NCBI GenBank assembly: GCA_946699065.1
Contig: CAMPDV010000042.1
Coordinates: 248,001 to 312,000, forward strand
Direction: 5' to 3'
Source: Loxodes magnus
Lineage: Eukaryota; Ciliophora; Karyorelictea; Loxodida; Loxodidae
Length of the DNA stretch: 64,000 nucleotides
The position numbers and the translations under genes are program-made. Positions 12,072 to 24,500 of the stretch are shown in pieces; the stretch's first letter is position 1; the number at the start of each line of letters is the position of its first letter. The notes below the pieces were generated by a model. That model searched no databases, had not been told where the DNA came from, and was given only the letters and a program-made list of their open reading frames with translations.

Positions 12072-12416
12072 ATGGAGAATCAAAAATATAGTAATGAGTT
12101 TCATATGTAAGCATATAGTTGCAATTTTCAAGAGCATACGCTAATTTAAAGTCTCAAAATAAATCTCATTTTTCTTACATATACTGAGTTCTATGATTGA
12201 TAGATTAGTTCCTGTCTTGATAAAGAAATAAATGATTACTTTGTTAACTTTGCTAATCATAAAACATATAATTCTGTAAATCTTTAGACAAACTAGATAG
12301 GAACTACCAATTAATGAGTGATTTTACTTTATTTTTTCTAGAAAATACTTAGTCTTTTGAAGCTTAAAAAAATCCTTTTCAAATCTCTTCTCAAACTTAA
12401 AGCTTTTAAAATCTAA
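12072..12416 (+). CDS. Small hypothetical protein
   Basis: A 114-codon frame beginning MENQKYSNEFHMQAYSC and continuing with mixed polar content (DWQISSCLDKEINDYFVNF) and a hydrophobic, Lys-rich tail; TAA at 12414. No family is recognised. A 24-bp GT...AG stretch inside it could be an in-phase intron. The 340 bp upstream, back to 11729, show nothing else. Confidence 0.3.
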
Positions 12417-12603
12417 TGTAATAGTAATACTAATAAGAAAATATAACTATTAATTATTTAAGCTCAAAATTCAAAGATTTATTTCAATCAAGTTTTTTAC
12501 TTCCCATTTATAAATTTTTCTTTATATAGAAATGATGAATAATATTACGCTCATAAGAAGGATAAATTGAAACTAGAGTTGTAATTAAATATTTATGGCT
12601 TAA

Positions 12604-15600
12604 TCAAAATCCTAAATCTACTTCCTCTTTTTTATTTTCTCCTTGCTCAATTTCCTACTATTTCTTTTCTTCCTTTTCTTTAGTCGTTTCTTGCTTTTAC
12701 TTAGGAATTATCTCTGGAACTTCCATTCCTAGAATGGGGAAGATTTAGTTTCTTATAGGTCTGATTTCCTAAAATTAATTTTTACCTTAACGGGTTTTGT
12801 CCAATCAGTGTTCTTAATAATTTCAACAGCTTGCTCTTTACCTGCTTAGCCTTGTAAATAAACAAAAAGTTTATCTCTGACTTCCATTCTTATCTTGGCA
12901 TAATTATGACTAAGTCAAGCTACGCATGTTTTAAGAGCTCTACTCTATACTTTCTCTTCAGGACAGTTTAGCATAGCTGATAATAGTTGGGCAGAAGCTA
13001 GAAGTTTTCCCATGTCTTTTTGCTGCTTACTTTCTTAAAGTGTCTTTTCCAAAACGTTTTCAAGAGATGGTAAGTTGTTTAGCTGAGTGATTAGAATAGT
13101 AATTGTTTTAATGCAGGGAGCTACAAGCCTATGATCTTTAGGTAGCCCTTCGTATAATTAAATTAGCTTCTATATACACTCACTGTTAGGATTCTGTCTG
13201 ATAGTGTTTAAAACAGCGGAAGAACTGCATTTAATTGTACTTTCAGTGAGACTTCCTATACTTAAAACTAGACCTTTCCACAGATCTGTAGTAAACTCAG
13301 GTGATTATGTTAACAGAGGAGAAAGTAGCTTATAAGCATATTAAGGAGATGACCAAAGAGCTGCTCTTGTATAAGCTGAAGTAGCAGAAGCAACAGGAAT
13401 ATGAGTTTGGTCTGGAAGATTTGAGATTTCTTCAATTTCTATCTCCTTATTAAAAAGATACGTAAGCTATGATGAAAAAATCTCAGGCATATATTAAATT
13501 ATATCATTCAAAAGTTGACCAGCAATTTAGCGGAGTTTATCTATAGGCTCGCATAATAATCTCAAATGAACACCTACAATTTCACTTCACTCTTATTAAG
13601 ACAACTAACTGCTAAAGTGAATTGCTATTTTATGTAAGCTTCTTAATGCAGCTTCTCTAACCCAGCTGCCAACATCTCCTCGAGTATCCACTGAATAATC
13701 TTGAGTTCCTTTCTCTAAATATTAAATTATTATTTCCTTGCTTTGCTGAGTTTCTATGCAAACACTACTTAAAGCCCACATTGCGTTTTACCTAGTTTCC
13801 GCATCATCATTTGCATTGTTAAGTGGAATTCCCGATGCATACAAGCATTCGATTATTTCCTAGAAATTCTTTAAAAGTAAAGGTTTCTTTAAGCATCCTA
13901 AAGCTAAGCAAGCCCCTCTAGTTTTATTAGCAGGAACTTCTTTACCTTTAATAAAATCTTTTAAAGACTCTAAATTAGGCTCAGTAGCATCTTTGTAAAA
14001 TACTTCATTATCATGATATTATTAGGAGAAAGCTAGATATGCTTTCACAGCTGCTTACTAAATTTCTTCAAAAGTATGCGAAATCATTTCATTCAAAACT
14101 AGGGTTATTAGCTTAATCTGTTGACTACTAAGAGGTAATTAGCAAAGGGAGTAGCATTAAATGTATCTGCATACACTAACTCTCATTATTTATCCTCCCT
14201 TTCCTCTGAATAGTCTCTACTTATCAATTTTTTCAACTAGAGTTTACAGTTCTTCTAGTAGCTAGGCAGGAAGTTTATTTAGCTGATCTAAGCTTTATTT
14301 CTCTTAATAGTGCTATTTAAAACGAACTCTACTTTCACTATCTTCAACTATTTTTAAAGTATTGATCTTGTCTTATTACTCTGATTTATTGCTAATTAAG
14401 TAGTATAGCTAAGCATGCTTATAGGTTTGCTGCTATATTTAAAGAGGATTTGTGTTTAGATATCCTTTTCCTGCAAGCCCTAGTAAGATTTCGCCTACCG
14501 CCTATGTCGCTCCTGCTCTCACTGTCATTATAGGATCAAAGCATAGTTTAATAAGAGGAGGTATTACTTATGCTATAAAATAGTCAACATCAAAAGGAAC
14601 TAAAGCACTCAGAGCACAAGCTGCTAAGTTTCTAATTTGTTAGTCTCAATGCTTTAGTTTTTAATCTCTTAGATGGTTTGTTAGATTTAGGAAATATTCT
14701 TAGAACTAAGCAACAAATGCTGCTATCTGTAAATAGCAGTATGCTCTATTTCCTAGAGACAGATAATCTGTTTCTGTGTTTATTTCAATTCCATGAGGAA
14801 AGTTACCTTATCTGCCTACATGCTCTTAATATGCTGCTGCCGCTGCTCTTCTGCAATTAACCTCTCTATCAAATAATGTAGTTATAAGTAACGAACTGGA
14901 AAACGGAAGAACGCTTTTCTAAAGAACTTCAGGAGCATAAGCGCGAGCGAAGCTTCATGCTACATAGCAAGCTGCATCTCTAACATGAGCTCCTGTAGAA
15001 AATTGCCCTAGTCTTTAATCATAAATCAGGGCTTGCTCGAGTAAAGGAAAGAATTCTTTCAGTCTTTGCTCAATAATTAATCCTCTTCTTCCAAGTTCAG
15101 CTATCGCTAAACATCCACCATGCCAAGCATCAGCTGATTCAGCAGGATTAAGTAGAGAAAACAAGTTCTGAACAATATCGTCAGCTAAATCAAAAGTAAG
15201 TCTTCCAGTAATTCTTCCTAATCCTTTTGCAGCTGATCATCTAACAATAGTATCTTTATCTCTAAGATCATTAAGTAAAATATCCATTATTTTCTCAAGC
15301 CTTTCAATATTAAAATCCTCTTCAAATAAGTCCGATTCTTCCTTCTGTGCATTCTCACTTTGCTAAACTTGCTTAATCATTGTAGTGTTTGTCAAAATTT
15401 AACATTCTTCTTACTATGAAAGTTGCAAAGTCAAACTTCTAGCTCCTCTTTAATATCTCCATGTACACACTCTAGGCTTCAAATCAACAAGAGCAATTCT
15501 TTATGCAAGTTTGCATTTATACTGTCTAATTTAAGAGTTATCTTCCTCATTATGTTCTATAAGCTAGATTGTAGAATCCAAAGTAGGAAGTAGCTCTTAT

Positions 15601-16364
15601 CTTTATCCAGATGAATAGATGTACGTTAATGCAAGCAAATAGCCAGAAGTTTCAAGATTAGAGTATGATCTGAAATTATCAATTATCTCTTTCAAAAATT
15701 TATCTAAAATACCACCTTTTACAACATCAGGCCTAGTCAAAAGCTTTCCTAGCATCAATGCAGCCATTTCTCTACTTCTACTAGCTTTGCATATCACTTA
15801 TTTCCCTAGATCCATAACTTAGCTTAACAGACTTCCTTTAGAATCAATACTTTCTAAGTCAAAAGGTACTAAAACAATAACAGACAGTCAAAGTAAAATA
15901 ACGTAGACTATTTCTCACTGCTCTTGGATATTCGTTTATAATGATTAAATAATTGGCTCTAGATCAGCTACTTCATGAGGGAAAAATTTAGCTATCGCTT
16001 TACCGCCTCTAACTTTACAACAGCACTGAATTATTTCGAATAGCAATATTTATTACTTACTAAAAACGCCTTCTGGATTCTACCTGATAATATTCCTAAT
16101 AGTCTAGAGCAAAGGAGTAAGTCACCCTTCTATATGCGGATCAAGAAGACCAGGCTGTTCCTAATAGATAGAAATAGTGTAGACAATTCAGTTTTTGATT
16201 TCAAATAGTTCGTTATACTATTAGCTACTTAGATTGCATAGCTTCTATATCTAAGACAGAATTGTTTCAGATTCTTTTACAAATGTATGTACGTTAGGTA
16301 CCAACTCTTCTCCACATTCTTCTTATTATCTCTTATGCAAATCTAAAAATATCGATTCTTCCAT
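12604..16364 (-). CDS. TBCD: Tubulin-specific chaperone D (tubulin cofactor D)
   Basis: A 1247-residue HEAT-repeat protein, close to the usual TBCD length of about 1200, with one 17-bp intron near its 3' end. Diagnostic blocks are [22 protein letters not shown] near residue 195, [17 protein letters not shown] near 373, [18 protein letters not shown] near 405, and [16 protein letters not shown] near 888, which matches the RGDVGxWVR signature of TBCD. The C-terminus is a charged Glu/Lys tail ending EEVDLGF, then TGA. Family knowledge: TBCD, with cofactors C and E and Arl2, assembles and recycles alpha/beta-tubulin dimers, essential for a cell built on ciliary microtubules. The Trp in VRWSAAKG is TGA. 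Its ATG lies only 5 bp from the most upstream possible ATG of the divergent START gene. Confidence 0.93.
12769..12785 (-). other. 17-bp intron in TBCD
   Basis: On the minus strand GTAAAAATTAATTTTAG separates ...TDWTKPVK from EIRPIRNQIF. Removing it keeps the frame to the acidic C-terminus and makes the whole CDS divisible by three. Confidence 0.75.
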
Positions 16365-16369
16365 CTTTT

Positions 16370-17569
16370 ATGTAAGTTATTTGGGAAGAGTCAATTTAAG
16401 CTATCTAGAAATTATTTGATGCTAATTAGAGAAGCAAGGCAGCATATGAGTTAAACAGGACTGAGATATAAGTAATGAAGCATTTTGAAAATGAGTCCTA
16501 GCTAGGAAATTCTGAGGTTTAGAAATGAGATGAAGTTTGATAGATGTTAAATGATAATGATACTATCAGAAAGATTCGGACTATGAGAGTTTATCAGAAA
16601 ATTTCAGTTGTTTGTTGTGAATCTATTGACTAGCAAGAAGTGAAACTTTTGATACCCTAGTAAGTAACTGAAAACTGAGAGTAATATATTCAAGAGATTA
16701 AAGATACGTTCCATGTTGAAAAAATATAAAAAGCTTATAAGTTAATCCAGAGATTTAAGCAGCAGTTTCCAGCTGTCAATCTAGAATAGAATCAAAAGCT
16801 GTTCGATAAAATCATTTAGTTAGAAGAACAAACTGTCAAAATACTAAACGAGTTTAACGATAATGAAGGTTGGCAAGTTGAATAAGGAGGCGCCTTTTAA
16901 GTTCATTTTAAGTAGCTTCCTTAATTCAACTCAAGTTCTTTAAAATTCGAAACAGAGTTAAAGGTTTCGCTCTTTTCTCTTTTATCTCTGTTTTACGAAG
17001 TGGATTTATATCCTAAAGTGCTACCATTTTGTAAAAGCACTGCTACTATATCAACTCTATCTAAATGTAGGAAACTTTTCCATATAACTTATGATTTACC
17101 AATCGTGAGTAGAAGAGACGCAATAATACTAGGATAAGGAATTGATAGGACTGAAGAAGATGGCTCAATTTTAGTGTTCTCTTAATCTCTACCGCTAGAA
17201 GATAAAACTTATACTGAGTTTGATTCCTACGAAATGAAAGAAAAAACAGTTGATATTCCTGGGGATTAGAAGAGTACTATAAGAATAAGCATAAACTTCT
17301 TTGGTATACAACTCATTCCTACATCTAGATAAAGCTGCTATATTAGAATGATCACTAATATTGATCCTAAGCTCAAAATAATTCCCATGTGAATCATTAA
17401 TTGATTCAATAGAAAATTTTCAGCGAGACTTGTTAAGAAAATTTTAAAACATGCAAATAAATTCGAAGGAAGTGAGCATTAAAGAAGAATGCATGGCTAG
17501 GAAAACAGACTTTTCTATGATTGGATGACTCAAAGAGTTGAGGAGTTTTATAAAATAAAGGGATTTTGA
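16370..17569 (+). CDS. START-domain lipid-binding protein
   Basis: About 399 residues. An N-terminal helical region (residues 1-150, Gln/Glu-rich) precedes a START fold: ...NEGWQVEQGGAFQVHFK near 165, FYEVDLYPKVLPFCKST, the DLPIVSRRDAIILGQGID strand pair with the basic VSRRD motif, a polar EDGSILVFSQSL strand, and the C-terminal helix IDPKLKIIPMWIINWFNRKFSARLVKKI that caps START lipid pockets. Family knowledge: StAR-related domains carry sterols, phospholipids or ceramide between membranes; the ligand cannot be inferred here. The start at 16370 keeps a coding-like leader (WEESIQAIQKLFDANQRSKAAYELNR); Met at 16475 is the alternative. It ends KGF then TGA TGA. Confidence 0.85.
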
Positions 17570-17593
17570 TGACTTTACTAGACGATATTTTAT

Positions 17594-19039
17594 TTAATCA
17601 GTATAAAACCAATTAAACGAAAGCAATTAATCACTCAATATCTGTTTCTATTCAAAGAGAAATTCCAAATTATTCACGTTAAAGTCTCTTATATTTATTA
17701 TAATTCAATCCTAAATATATACAGTTCTAAGTTTATATCTCCTTGCTGTCAGTAAACTTTTATGGAAATTACATATTTTGCATTAAGGAAATAAAGTAAA
17801 AGTAAGTGTTCAAAGTATAGAGCTTAGTGTTATAGTTTTTATTTGCATAAATTAAAAAATTTTATCAAGTTAATGTATTACCATTATTTTACGTTCTTCT
17901 ATATAAGGTTTCCATGCTTACCTGCAAATATAATCATCGTAAGATTTAGCAAAGTAGTTTTAGTTTTTTAATAATATCTCCCTAAAGCAAATGCAACTAT
18001 ATATATCATAGCTTTTATATTATCAATTAAAAACTATCCAACCTTCACTATAAGCTCATTAAAGATTCCAGAAGTATCTAAAAAGTAATTTCCTAAATGT
18101 ATAATAACTGTAATTAGCATGAAAAGCCTATTTAAACTATAATTTAGTTACTCTTATATGAAAACACTTGATCCTTATAAAACATACCCTTCATTAGCAA
18201 AGTAGACAATCTAAATTTAAACTTATTATTACATCTACTATATAGTTATAGTTCTCAATTATTTTACCTCTTAATAGATTTTGGATAACCAATAATATCC
18301 CTATTCCCTATAGTGGAATATAGTAAGTATAGAGTTAATTGTATAATCGCTTTTTCCTCTTCTTTAACATCTCATTAAGCTTCAGAATAAACTATGATAG
18401 AATCTTTACTCTCTTTCAGTTGGTATTTCTTAGAGCTAAGTAAAGCAGTATAAAGGCTAAGATATCACTTGACATTATATAGTAGAGTCTATTACTTAGA
18501 TGTCTAATAGCCAAGATAAGCTTAAATTAAAATAAGCTATATGAGCCATTGCTTATAGTACTAGTTACGCTTATCAATAGCTATATGAAACTTTACCAAT
18601 TTAAATAATAAAACCTTCATTCTAGCAATAAGACCATTAAACCTATAATAAATGCTTTATCATACAAGTAATGAATGCTTTTATTAAAGCAACTTAAATA
18701 TCTAGATTTGAAGACTCCAACTATCTTGTTAATAGAGTTAAGCAAAAGTAGACTGATTATTACTTTAATATTAGCTTGGCTTGATTTATATTCTTCTAGC
18801 ATTTAAAATTATTCCCTAGTTCCAATTTATATTTCAGTAGAAACAATTAATAGCTAAATTAAGGAAACAATAATTACTTCCTAGAAATCATATGTGAAGC
18901 TAAAGTTTTTTTAAAGGGAATAGGAAAATAGTAAAATAAGCAGTAATAAAAGATCGTATAAAGTGAATGCCTATGTAAGTATCTTAAAACTGATTAAAAT
19001 AAGTATAAGTAATTCATTAGGAAGCTTTATTTTAAGCAT
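17594..19039 (-). CDS. Polytopic membrane protein, unassigned
   Basis: Not recognised. One uninterrupted 482-codon frame from an ATG at 19039 (MLKIKLPNELLILILI) to TAA at 17594, with at least six hydrophobic segments (LYDLLLLLILLFSYS, IKVIISLLLLNSI, AFIIGLMVLLLEW, FIQLLISVTSTI, YIMSSDILAFILLYLAL, IPLQGIGILLVIQ), then a mostly soluble, Lys- and aromatic-rich C-terminal third. It ends 24 bp from the convergent START gene and is divergent from the copper transporter, 107 bp away. Because an open frame alone proves nothing in this code, the call rests on consistent frame and composition. Confidence 0.45.
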
Positions 19040-19146
19040 ATTACTGTAGGTTAAGCTATTTAATAATTTTAGTTACTTTACTTTTATGTTAAATATCCTT
19101 AATTGAGGACTTTACACATTTAAAATAGTGGAGGATATAAATAAAA

Positions 19147-19730
19147 ATGAATGGGGATAATTTACATAGTTAAGAGCCTGACTATATGCAGAATGTAATT
19201 AACACTGGCCATTATAGTGATTTGAAGGATATGGATATGAATATGACGATGATAATGGAAATGCGGATGACTTTCTATAATGATTTTAAAGTTTCTTATT
19301 TGTTTGATTCATGGGATGTTGATACAAAGGGAAAATATGCCGTTGCGATTATAGGGACTTTCTTAGCAGGAATGTTCTTAGAGTTCCTCATTTTTGCAAA
19401 GTTCTCATTTACAATTAGGAACAGAGATAAAACACTAGTAAACAAGCTAACCAAAACTTTCTTGTAAGGAGTCACTCTAACACTAAGCTATTTACTTATG
19501 CTAGTAGTAATGACATACAACACTGGACTCTTTCTTTCCCTAATTTTCGGTATCACTCTTGGACACTTTCTATTTCAGGAGATCTGTCAAGATTACATTA
19601 AAAAAAAGTATTAGCTGGAAGTTTGTAATAAGCCCCTAAATTAAGAAATGAAGAAGCCCTTCATGAACAATTAAAAGATTTATATTTCTTAACTTACTAG
19701 ATTATTAATAAACAGACTAAGCTTATTTAA
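19147..19730 (+). CDS. Ctr-family copper transporter
   Basis: A short SLC31/Ctr protein of about 194 residues. The N-terminus has the Met-motif run MDMNMTMIMEMRMTFYND that captures Cu(I), then FDSWDVDTKGKYAV into TM1. TM2 carries the pore motif in LMLVVMTYNTG (MxxxM) and TM3 carries SLIFGITLGHFLF (GxxxG packing). All are expected of a trimeric high-affinity Cu+ importer of plasma or vacuolar membrane. After FQEICQDYIKKK the frame must step back by one at an eight-A run (19600-19607) to continue into VLAGSLQQAPKLRNEEALHEQLKDL; one missing A, or an intron of about 23 bp just before, would explain it. The TAA TAA at 19728 is taken as the end because a convergent gene ends at 19821. Confidence 0.85.
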
Positions 19731-19820
19731 TAAGAAGGGTATTTCTATCCATTAAAGTCACATACGTAGGGTAATAAACCTTTGCTAACTTTACCTTGCT
19801 CCTCTTATTATATTCTAGTC

Positions 19821-21380
19821 TCATGAACATTAACAGTCTCCTTATTCATTAATTAATTACTTTAGAATGCAATTAAGTTATTATATTGAGGCTGTTTCTT
19901 TAAATATAAAATGCTTGGTAGGTGACAAATCCAATATCTTAAAAGCAAATTAGTAATTCACTATCTCTTAGAAAGTATCATACTGAAGAGTTAAATAGCA
20001 GTAAGAAGAGAAACCTTAAGATGATAATATTACTTTAGCGACTTAAGTGAACATAACTATTAGAATGTCTTCAGGGTAAATAAAAAAGGGTAATGTAATA
20101 ACAGATGTAAAGCATAACTACTGCTTTTACTTAAGTTAATAGAATTAATATAGAAAGTAGGTATAAATAGCCAGCTAAATTATTATAGACTCTAAATGGC
20201 TTTTCATTGTCTTTTGAAATAACATCTAAAATATGGCTTTTAGTGTCAGTTGTTACATACAAATTGATAACACTTAGTCTAGTAAAACTATTGATACAAA
20301 GCTGCTAATCAACCATTTACTTTCTTTCTAATAGTTAGCCTTAATTATTAAAGCAAAATAAAGGAGTAAATACTAGGATTACAAAGTATTAAAAACAGCA
20401 AATAACCAAGAATATATAGATACACCTGAATAATCAGCTTTATTTAATACCTTATAAAAGATGTTTAATTACTTATAAACACTAAAGGCAAAAAAATTAC
20501 TTTTGTAATTATTAGAAACCTATTTATTCAGCTTAAGCCATAAAGTTTCTTATTTTAAAAGTAATTCTCATACACAAGGCTTTAGAAATTCATTAAAGTG
20601 TTTATTAATAAAGGTTATTTATAGTAAATCTAATTAAAGCGTTGCAGTTAAAGCTTATATTGATGCTTGGTTGAAATTAGTATTGTCTTCTGCTTTTGAA
20701 TCTTTATAGTGTTCTAAACTTCTCTTACTAGATTAAGTCTTTAACTAACTTTTTATGTGTATCTTACTTACAAAAATTTTAATTTTGACATGCATGATTT
20801 CTGAAGATATAAGCTACATTCTTAATAAACTTATCTATCTACAGATATCAAAATTTATATACCTTTTTTCTAAAACTAACTTGTAAATATCTGAGCAAAG
20901 AGTAGCTTGAAGCAGACTAAGCAATAACTTTAATTAAGTTTACTCTTTAGATATGCTAATTTCTTATCTCTATACTATTTAAATAATTATGCTTAAAGTC
21001 TTTCCTAGTAAACATTAAGACTCTTAAGACTTATAGTTAAATTATTCATCAATTAGATCTAGAAAGCCAGTATGTGATACTATTTAGTTCCAATTTGCTT
21101 ATTAAGCTGAATAATAGATTCCTTTGCTTCTTTATCTCTTGAATCCTATATATAATATCCTAAAGCAGCAGTTTACTTTAAGAACAACATACTATAACTA
21201 AATAGTTTAACAGCAGGTATATGAATATGCTAAGCTTGCTTTTTGGTAGACTAAGCTTCTTCAAAAGATTTGATTATCAAATGCATTATCTAAGAAGAGC
21301 TTCGTTATCTAATTTAGCTCTTATTAAGAATGAAGCTTTTTCAATTTTATCTCTTATTCTAAGCAAGAATTCTTAGCCAT
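19821..21380 (-). CDS. Unassigned protein of about 505 residues
   Basis: Not recognised. Starts MAKNSCLEQEIKLKKLHSQQELNQITKLF and contains helical, TPR-like stretches (AALGYYIQDSRDKEAKESIIQLNKQIGTK, YISKEQTQLKLLLSLLQATLCSDIYK). The C-terminal half is more hydrophobic (SKWLISSFVSIVLLDQV) and ends IQQLNCILKQLINEQGDCQCS with TGA at 19821. Two introns of 22 bp (21230-21251) and 20 bp (20956-20975) join three frames, and with both removed the gene is exactly divisible by three, which supports the model. Convergent with the copper transporter. Confidence 0.5.
20956..20975 (-). other. 20-bp intron
   Basis: GTATAG...AATTAG on the minus strand. Removing it connects ...QERLQAQLFK to YISKEQTQLKLLLSLLQ; the frame beyond is otherwise shifted. 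Confidence 0.5.
21230..21251 (-). other. 22-bp intron
   Basis: GTCTAC...GCTTAG on the minus strand, between the N-terminal coiled segment and the helical body of the unassigned gene. Confidence 0.45.
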
Positions 21381-21545
21381 TAATTTTAAATAACTAAAGT
21401 ACATCCCTCACTCTAAGTGTCTATTAAATCCAGTCTATCATACAAAGTATGATAAGTATTCTAGAAGACATATAGGAGTAGAAGGATAAGTAATGTAGTA
21501 AGAGGTGCAAAGTAAGGTAGTAGCGATAAATAAGAAATTAGAGGA

Positions 21546-24500
21546 ATGATTGAAAATAAAGGATATAATATTTAAATTAACAATTAAATGTAAGAAGATC
21601 CTCTTTCTGATGGTGTAGAGTTTGGCCCGTCTTCAGATTCTGAGCAGGTTGTTTAAACCTAATCGTAGACTTAAAAGCCAATTGATTAGAATTAGCAGCT
21701 TAACTTAAAATTGTAGCAGAAACTTTAAAGCCTTGAAAATTATAAGAACCTGTGTGAAGCTCGTATATAAGAACTATGTCCTTAGCACCCTCTGCCTGTT
21801 AAATAAGAGCATCTTGGGACTGAGATAAATAGTGATGTAGAGTAGCTTTAAAAAACGATTCAGGAAACTTAAATTGCTTTGGAATAGAGAGAAAGAGATT
21901 TATACACCACTTTAAAAAGGTGTGATCAGCTGCAAAGTGACTTAGATACTTTGAAAAAGTAGAAATCCCCTTCCTTTATCACAGCTCCTTCTGTCTATCC
22001 TGGATTTCAATCAATTGATAATTAGCAATTCCCATCTCCTTCAAACATATAGTCCATTTCGTTTGCGGAGTTATGTGATTGCTACTCTGCAATGTATATA
22101 AAATTCCAAGAGGTAGCAAAGGATAAGATTAACCTAGAAAGAAGCTTGAGGTCTGAAATATTGACAACAGAGGAGTAAAGAACATATATAGAGGTATTAA
22201 GGCAAGCTTTGGAGTAAAAGCTAGAAGATATGGGGTTATAAGATTTACTTGGTAAATATCAGGGAGAAGCTGTGGATATTTATAGTGAGTTGATTAACTT
22301 GAAATCAGAAGGAGATTTACATAGGCAGGAATATAACAAATATAAGAACATTTTGATTGATCATGAACATCAAATCCAAACCTTAAAGGATTAGCTTAAC
22401 AAAACTTAGTAGGACAGATCAGAGCTACTTAAAGTAAGGGAAAAAGCACACGGAGATTTAGATAAAGGTAACCAGGCTCTTTCTCTGGCTAAATAGTAAA
22501 TCCAAAAGCTAGAAACTGAGAAATAAGCATTACTTGATTATACTGATCAATGTATCAAAAAAGAGAAAGCACTAATAAGTGAAGTGAACGAATTAAAAGA
22601 ATTAAACTCAAAATTAAGATCTGATAGAGAAGAGATCTACACTGAACAAAATTAGCTGCAAACCTAATAGAAGTAAATGGAAGTGTAAATAATGGAGAGG
22701 GAAGAATCTATAATAGAAATGGAAAATACCAAAAAGTAGTACGAGCAGAAACTATAAAAGATGCAGGAAAACGAGTATTTATTATAAAAAGATATCTCTT
22801 CATTAAAGGAATAGTTCCATTAAGTATCTGCTGAACTATTAGAAGCCTAGAAAGATATAGAAAGCAAAAATAACCAAATTGAAAACCTTACTATTGACTA
22901 GAAGGTCACAAAAGAGAGATTTGAGTAGTAAAACCTCAGTAAAAATTATGAGATAGATTCTCTGAATATAAAGATATAGGATAAAGAAATGACGATTAAT
23001 GATAAGTAGCTAACTATCGAATAAACAAGATAAAATTTAGAGCAGATAAAAGAAAATTACGAAAGCAGACTTAAAAGAATGGAAAATGAATTGGAATCAC
23101 TTAAGTTTAAAAATATCGAAATGCAAAGATAACATGAAAATCTGCTAGAAAACAACCAAATATTGTAACATACACTTTAGGATACCCAAAGTGAACTCGA
23201 CTAAATGACACTGCAAAAAGATATTCTAAATCAGTAAATACTAGAAATAGATAGGAAGATGAGCTTTGTCAAATTAGATAGAGATGAAATACAAGCTAAG
23301 CTATAGGAATACATAAAGAAGTACTAGCAAACTGAAACTTCTTTCCTAATTCTTTAGTAATAGTCTGAAAAAATATAGAAACAGCTCTAAGAGGATATAG
23401 AAGATCTACAGAACAGCAAATTAGAATAAGAAAGAGTTTATAAGGATTTGAGAAACTTATAAACTCAAGAAAAGATCAAAAGTTAATCTGATATTAAATC
23501 GCTAGATCAATTAACTTAGAATATGAGAGTTTAGCTAGAAGAACAGAAAGAAAGTCTCAATTAGTTGAGAGAAAAGCATTTAAATCTGACTTAAGATAAT
23601 AACTTGTAAAGGTAAGAGAATTAATAGCTAAAGCTGGAAAACTAAACATAAAATGATCAGATAAAGATGCTTCAGTAAAAGTTGTTCTAGTTGGACAGAA
23701 CATAACTAGAGCTAGACAGGGCAAATTAAGATTATGATTAACTGATTGATGAACTGCAATAGAACTAGAGCAAGCTAAATCTTTGTAAGGAAGAACTAGA
23801 AAAGTACAAGGAAAAGTAAATATAAGCTTATGCTAGTAGTGAACATTTACAAACAGAACAGATTAGACTAAAGTCAGAGCTTTAAAATTCATAAGAGGAA
23901 AACGAAATACTAAGAAGGAAGATTGATTCTCTTAATAATGAAACTCTTATTTAAGAAAAAAAAATTTCAAATTACGAATCACAAATTAAGCAGCTCTAAG
24001 CAGATTGTACAATCTTAAAATAAACTTGTGAAGAGCTTTAATAAGAAAATATCAATCTAAAGTAAGAAAATCAAGCTTTATAAGAATAACTATAGAACTA
24101 TTCTATAGCAGAAAAAAGTATAGGATCAGATTTAGAGTGGTATGAGCGATTGATAACAGCTCTAAAAAGAGAAATAGCATTCTGTAACCAGAAAATTCAG
24201 CTTTATAAAGACGAAGCAATGCGTAACTAAACATTATCTCTGAAATTCAAAGAGTAAATTAGTAGATGAGTAATTACTCAAGAGGAATAAAATCTAGAAA
24301 TCCAAGTTAAAAATTTGCAATCTATTGTAAGTATTCTAATGGATGAAGTAAAAGCACAAGCCTTCCAATCAGTTTAGCTTTCAAATGATCTGGCAAAAAT
24401 AAACGCGTTAAACTAAAACTTGGAAAGCTAGAGGAAAGAACTTTAGTAATAGGAAATAAAAAATAAGGAAAAGTTGGCTTTATTACAATAACAGTTATAT

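Noticed and set aside
14678-14860. Plus-strand Leu-rich frame
   Set aside because: Antisense of TBCD HEAT repeats.
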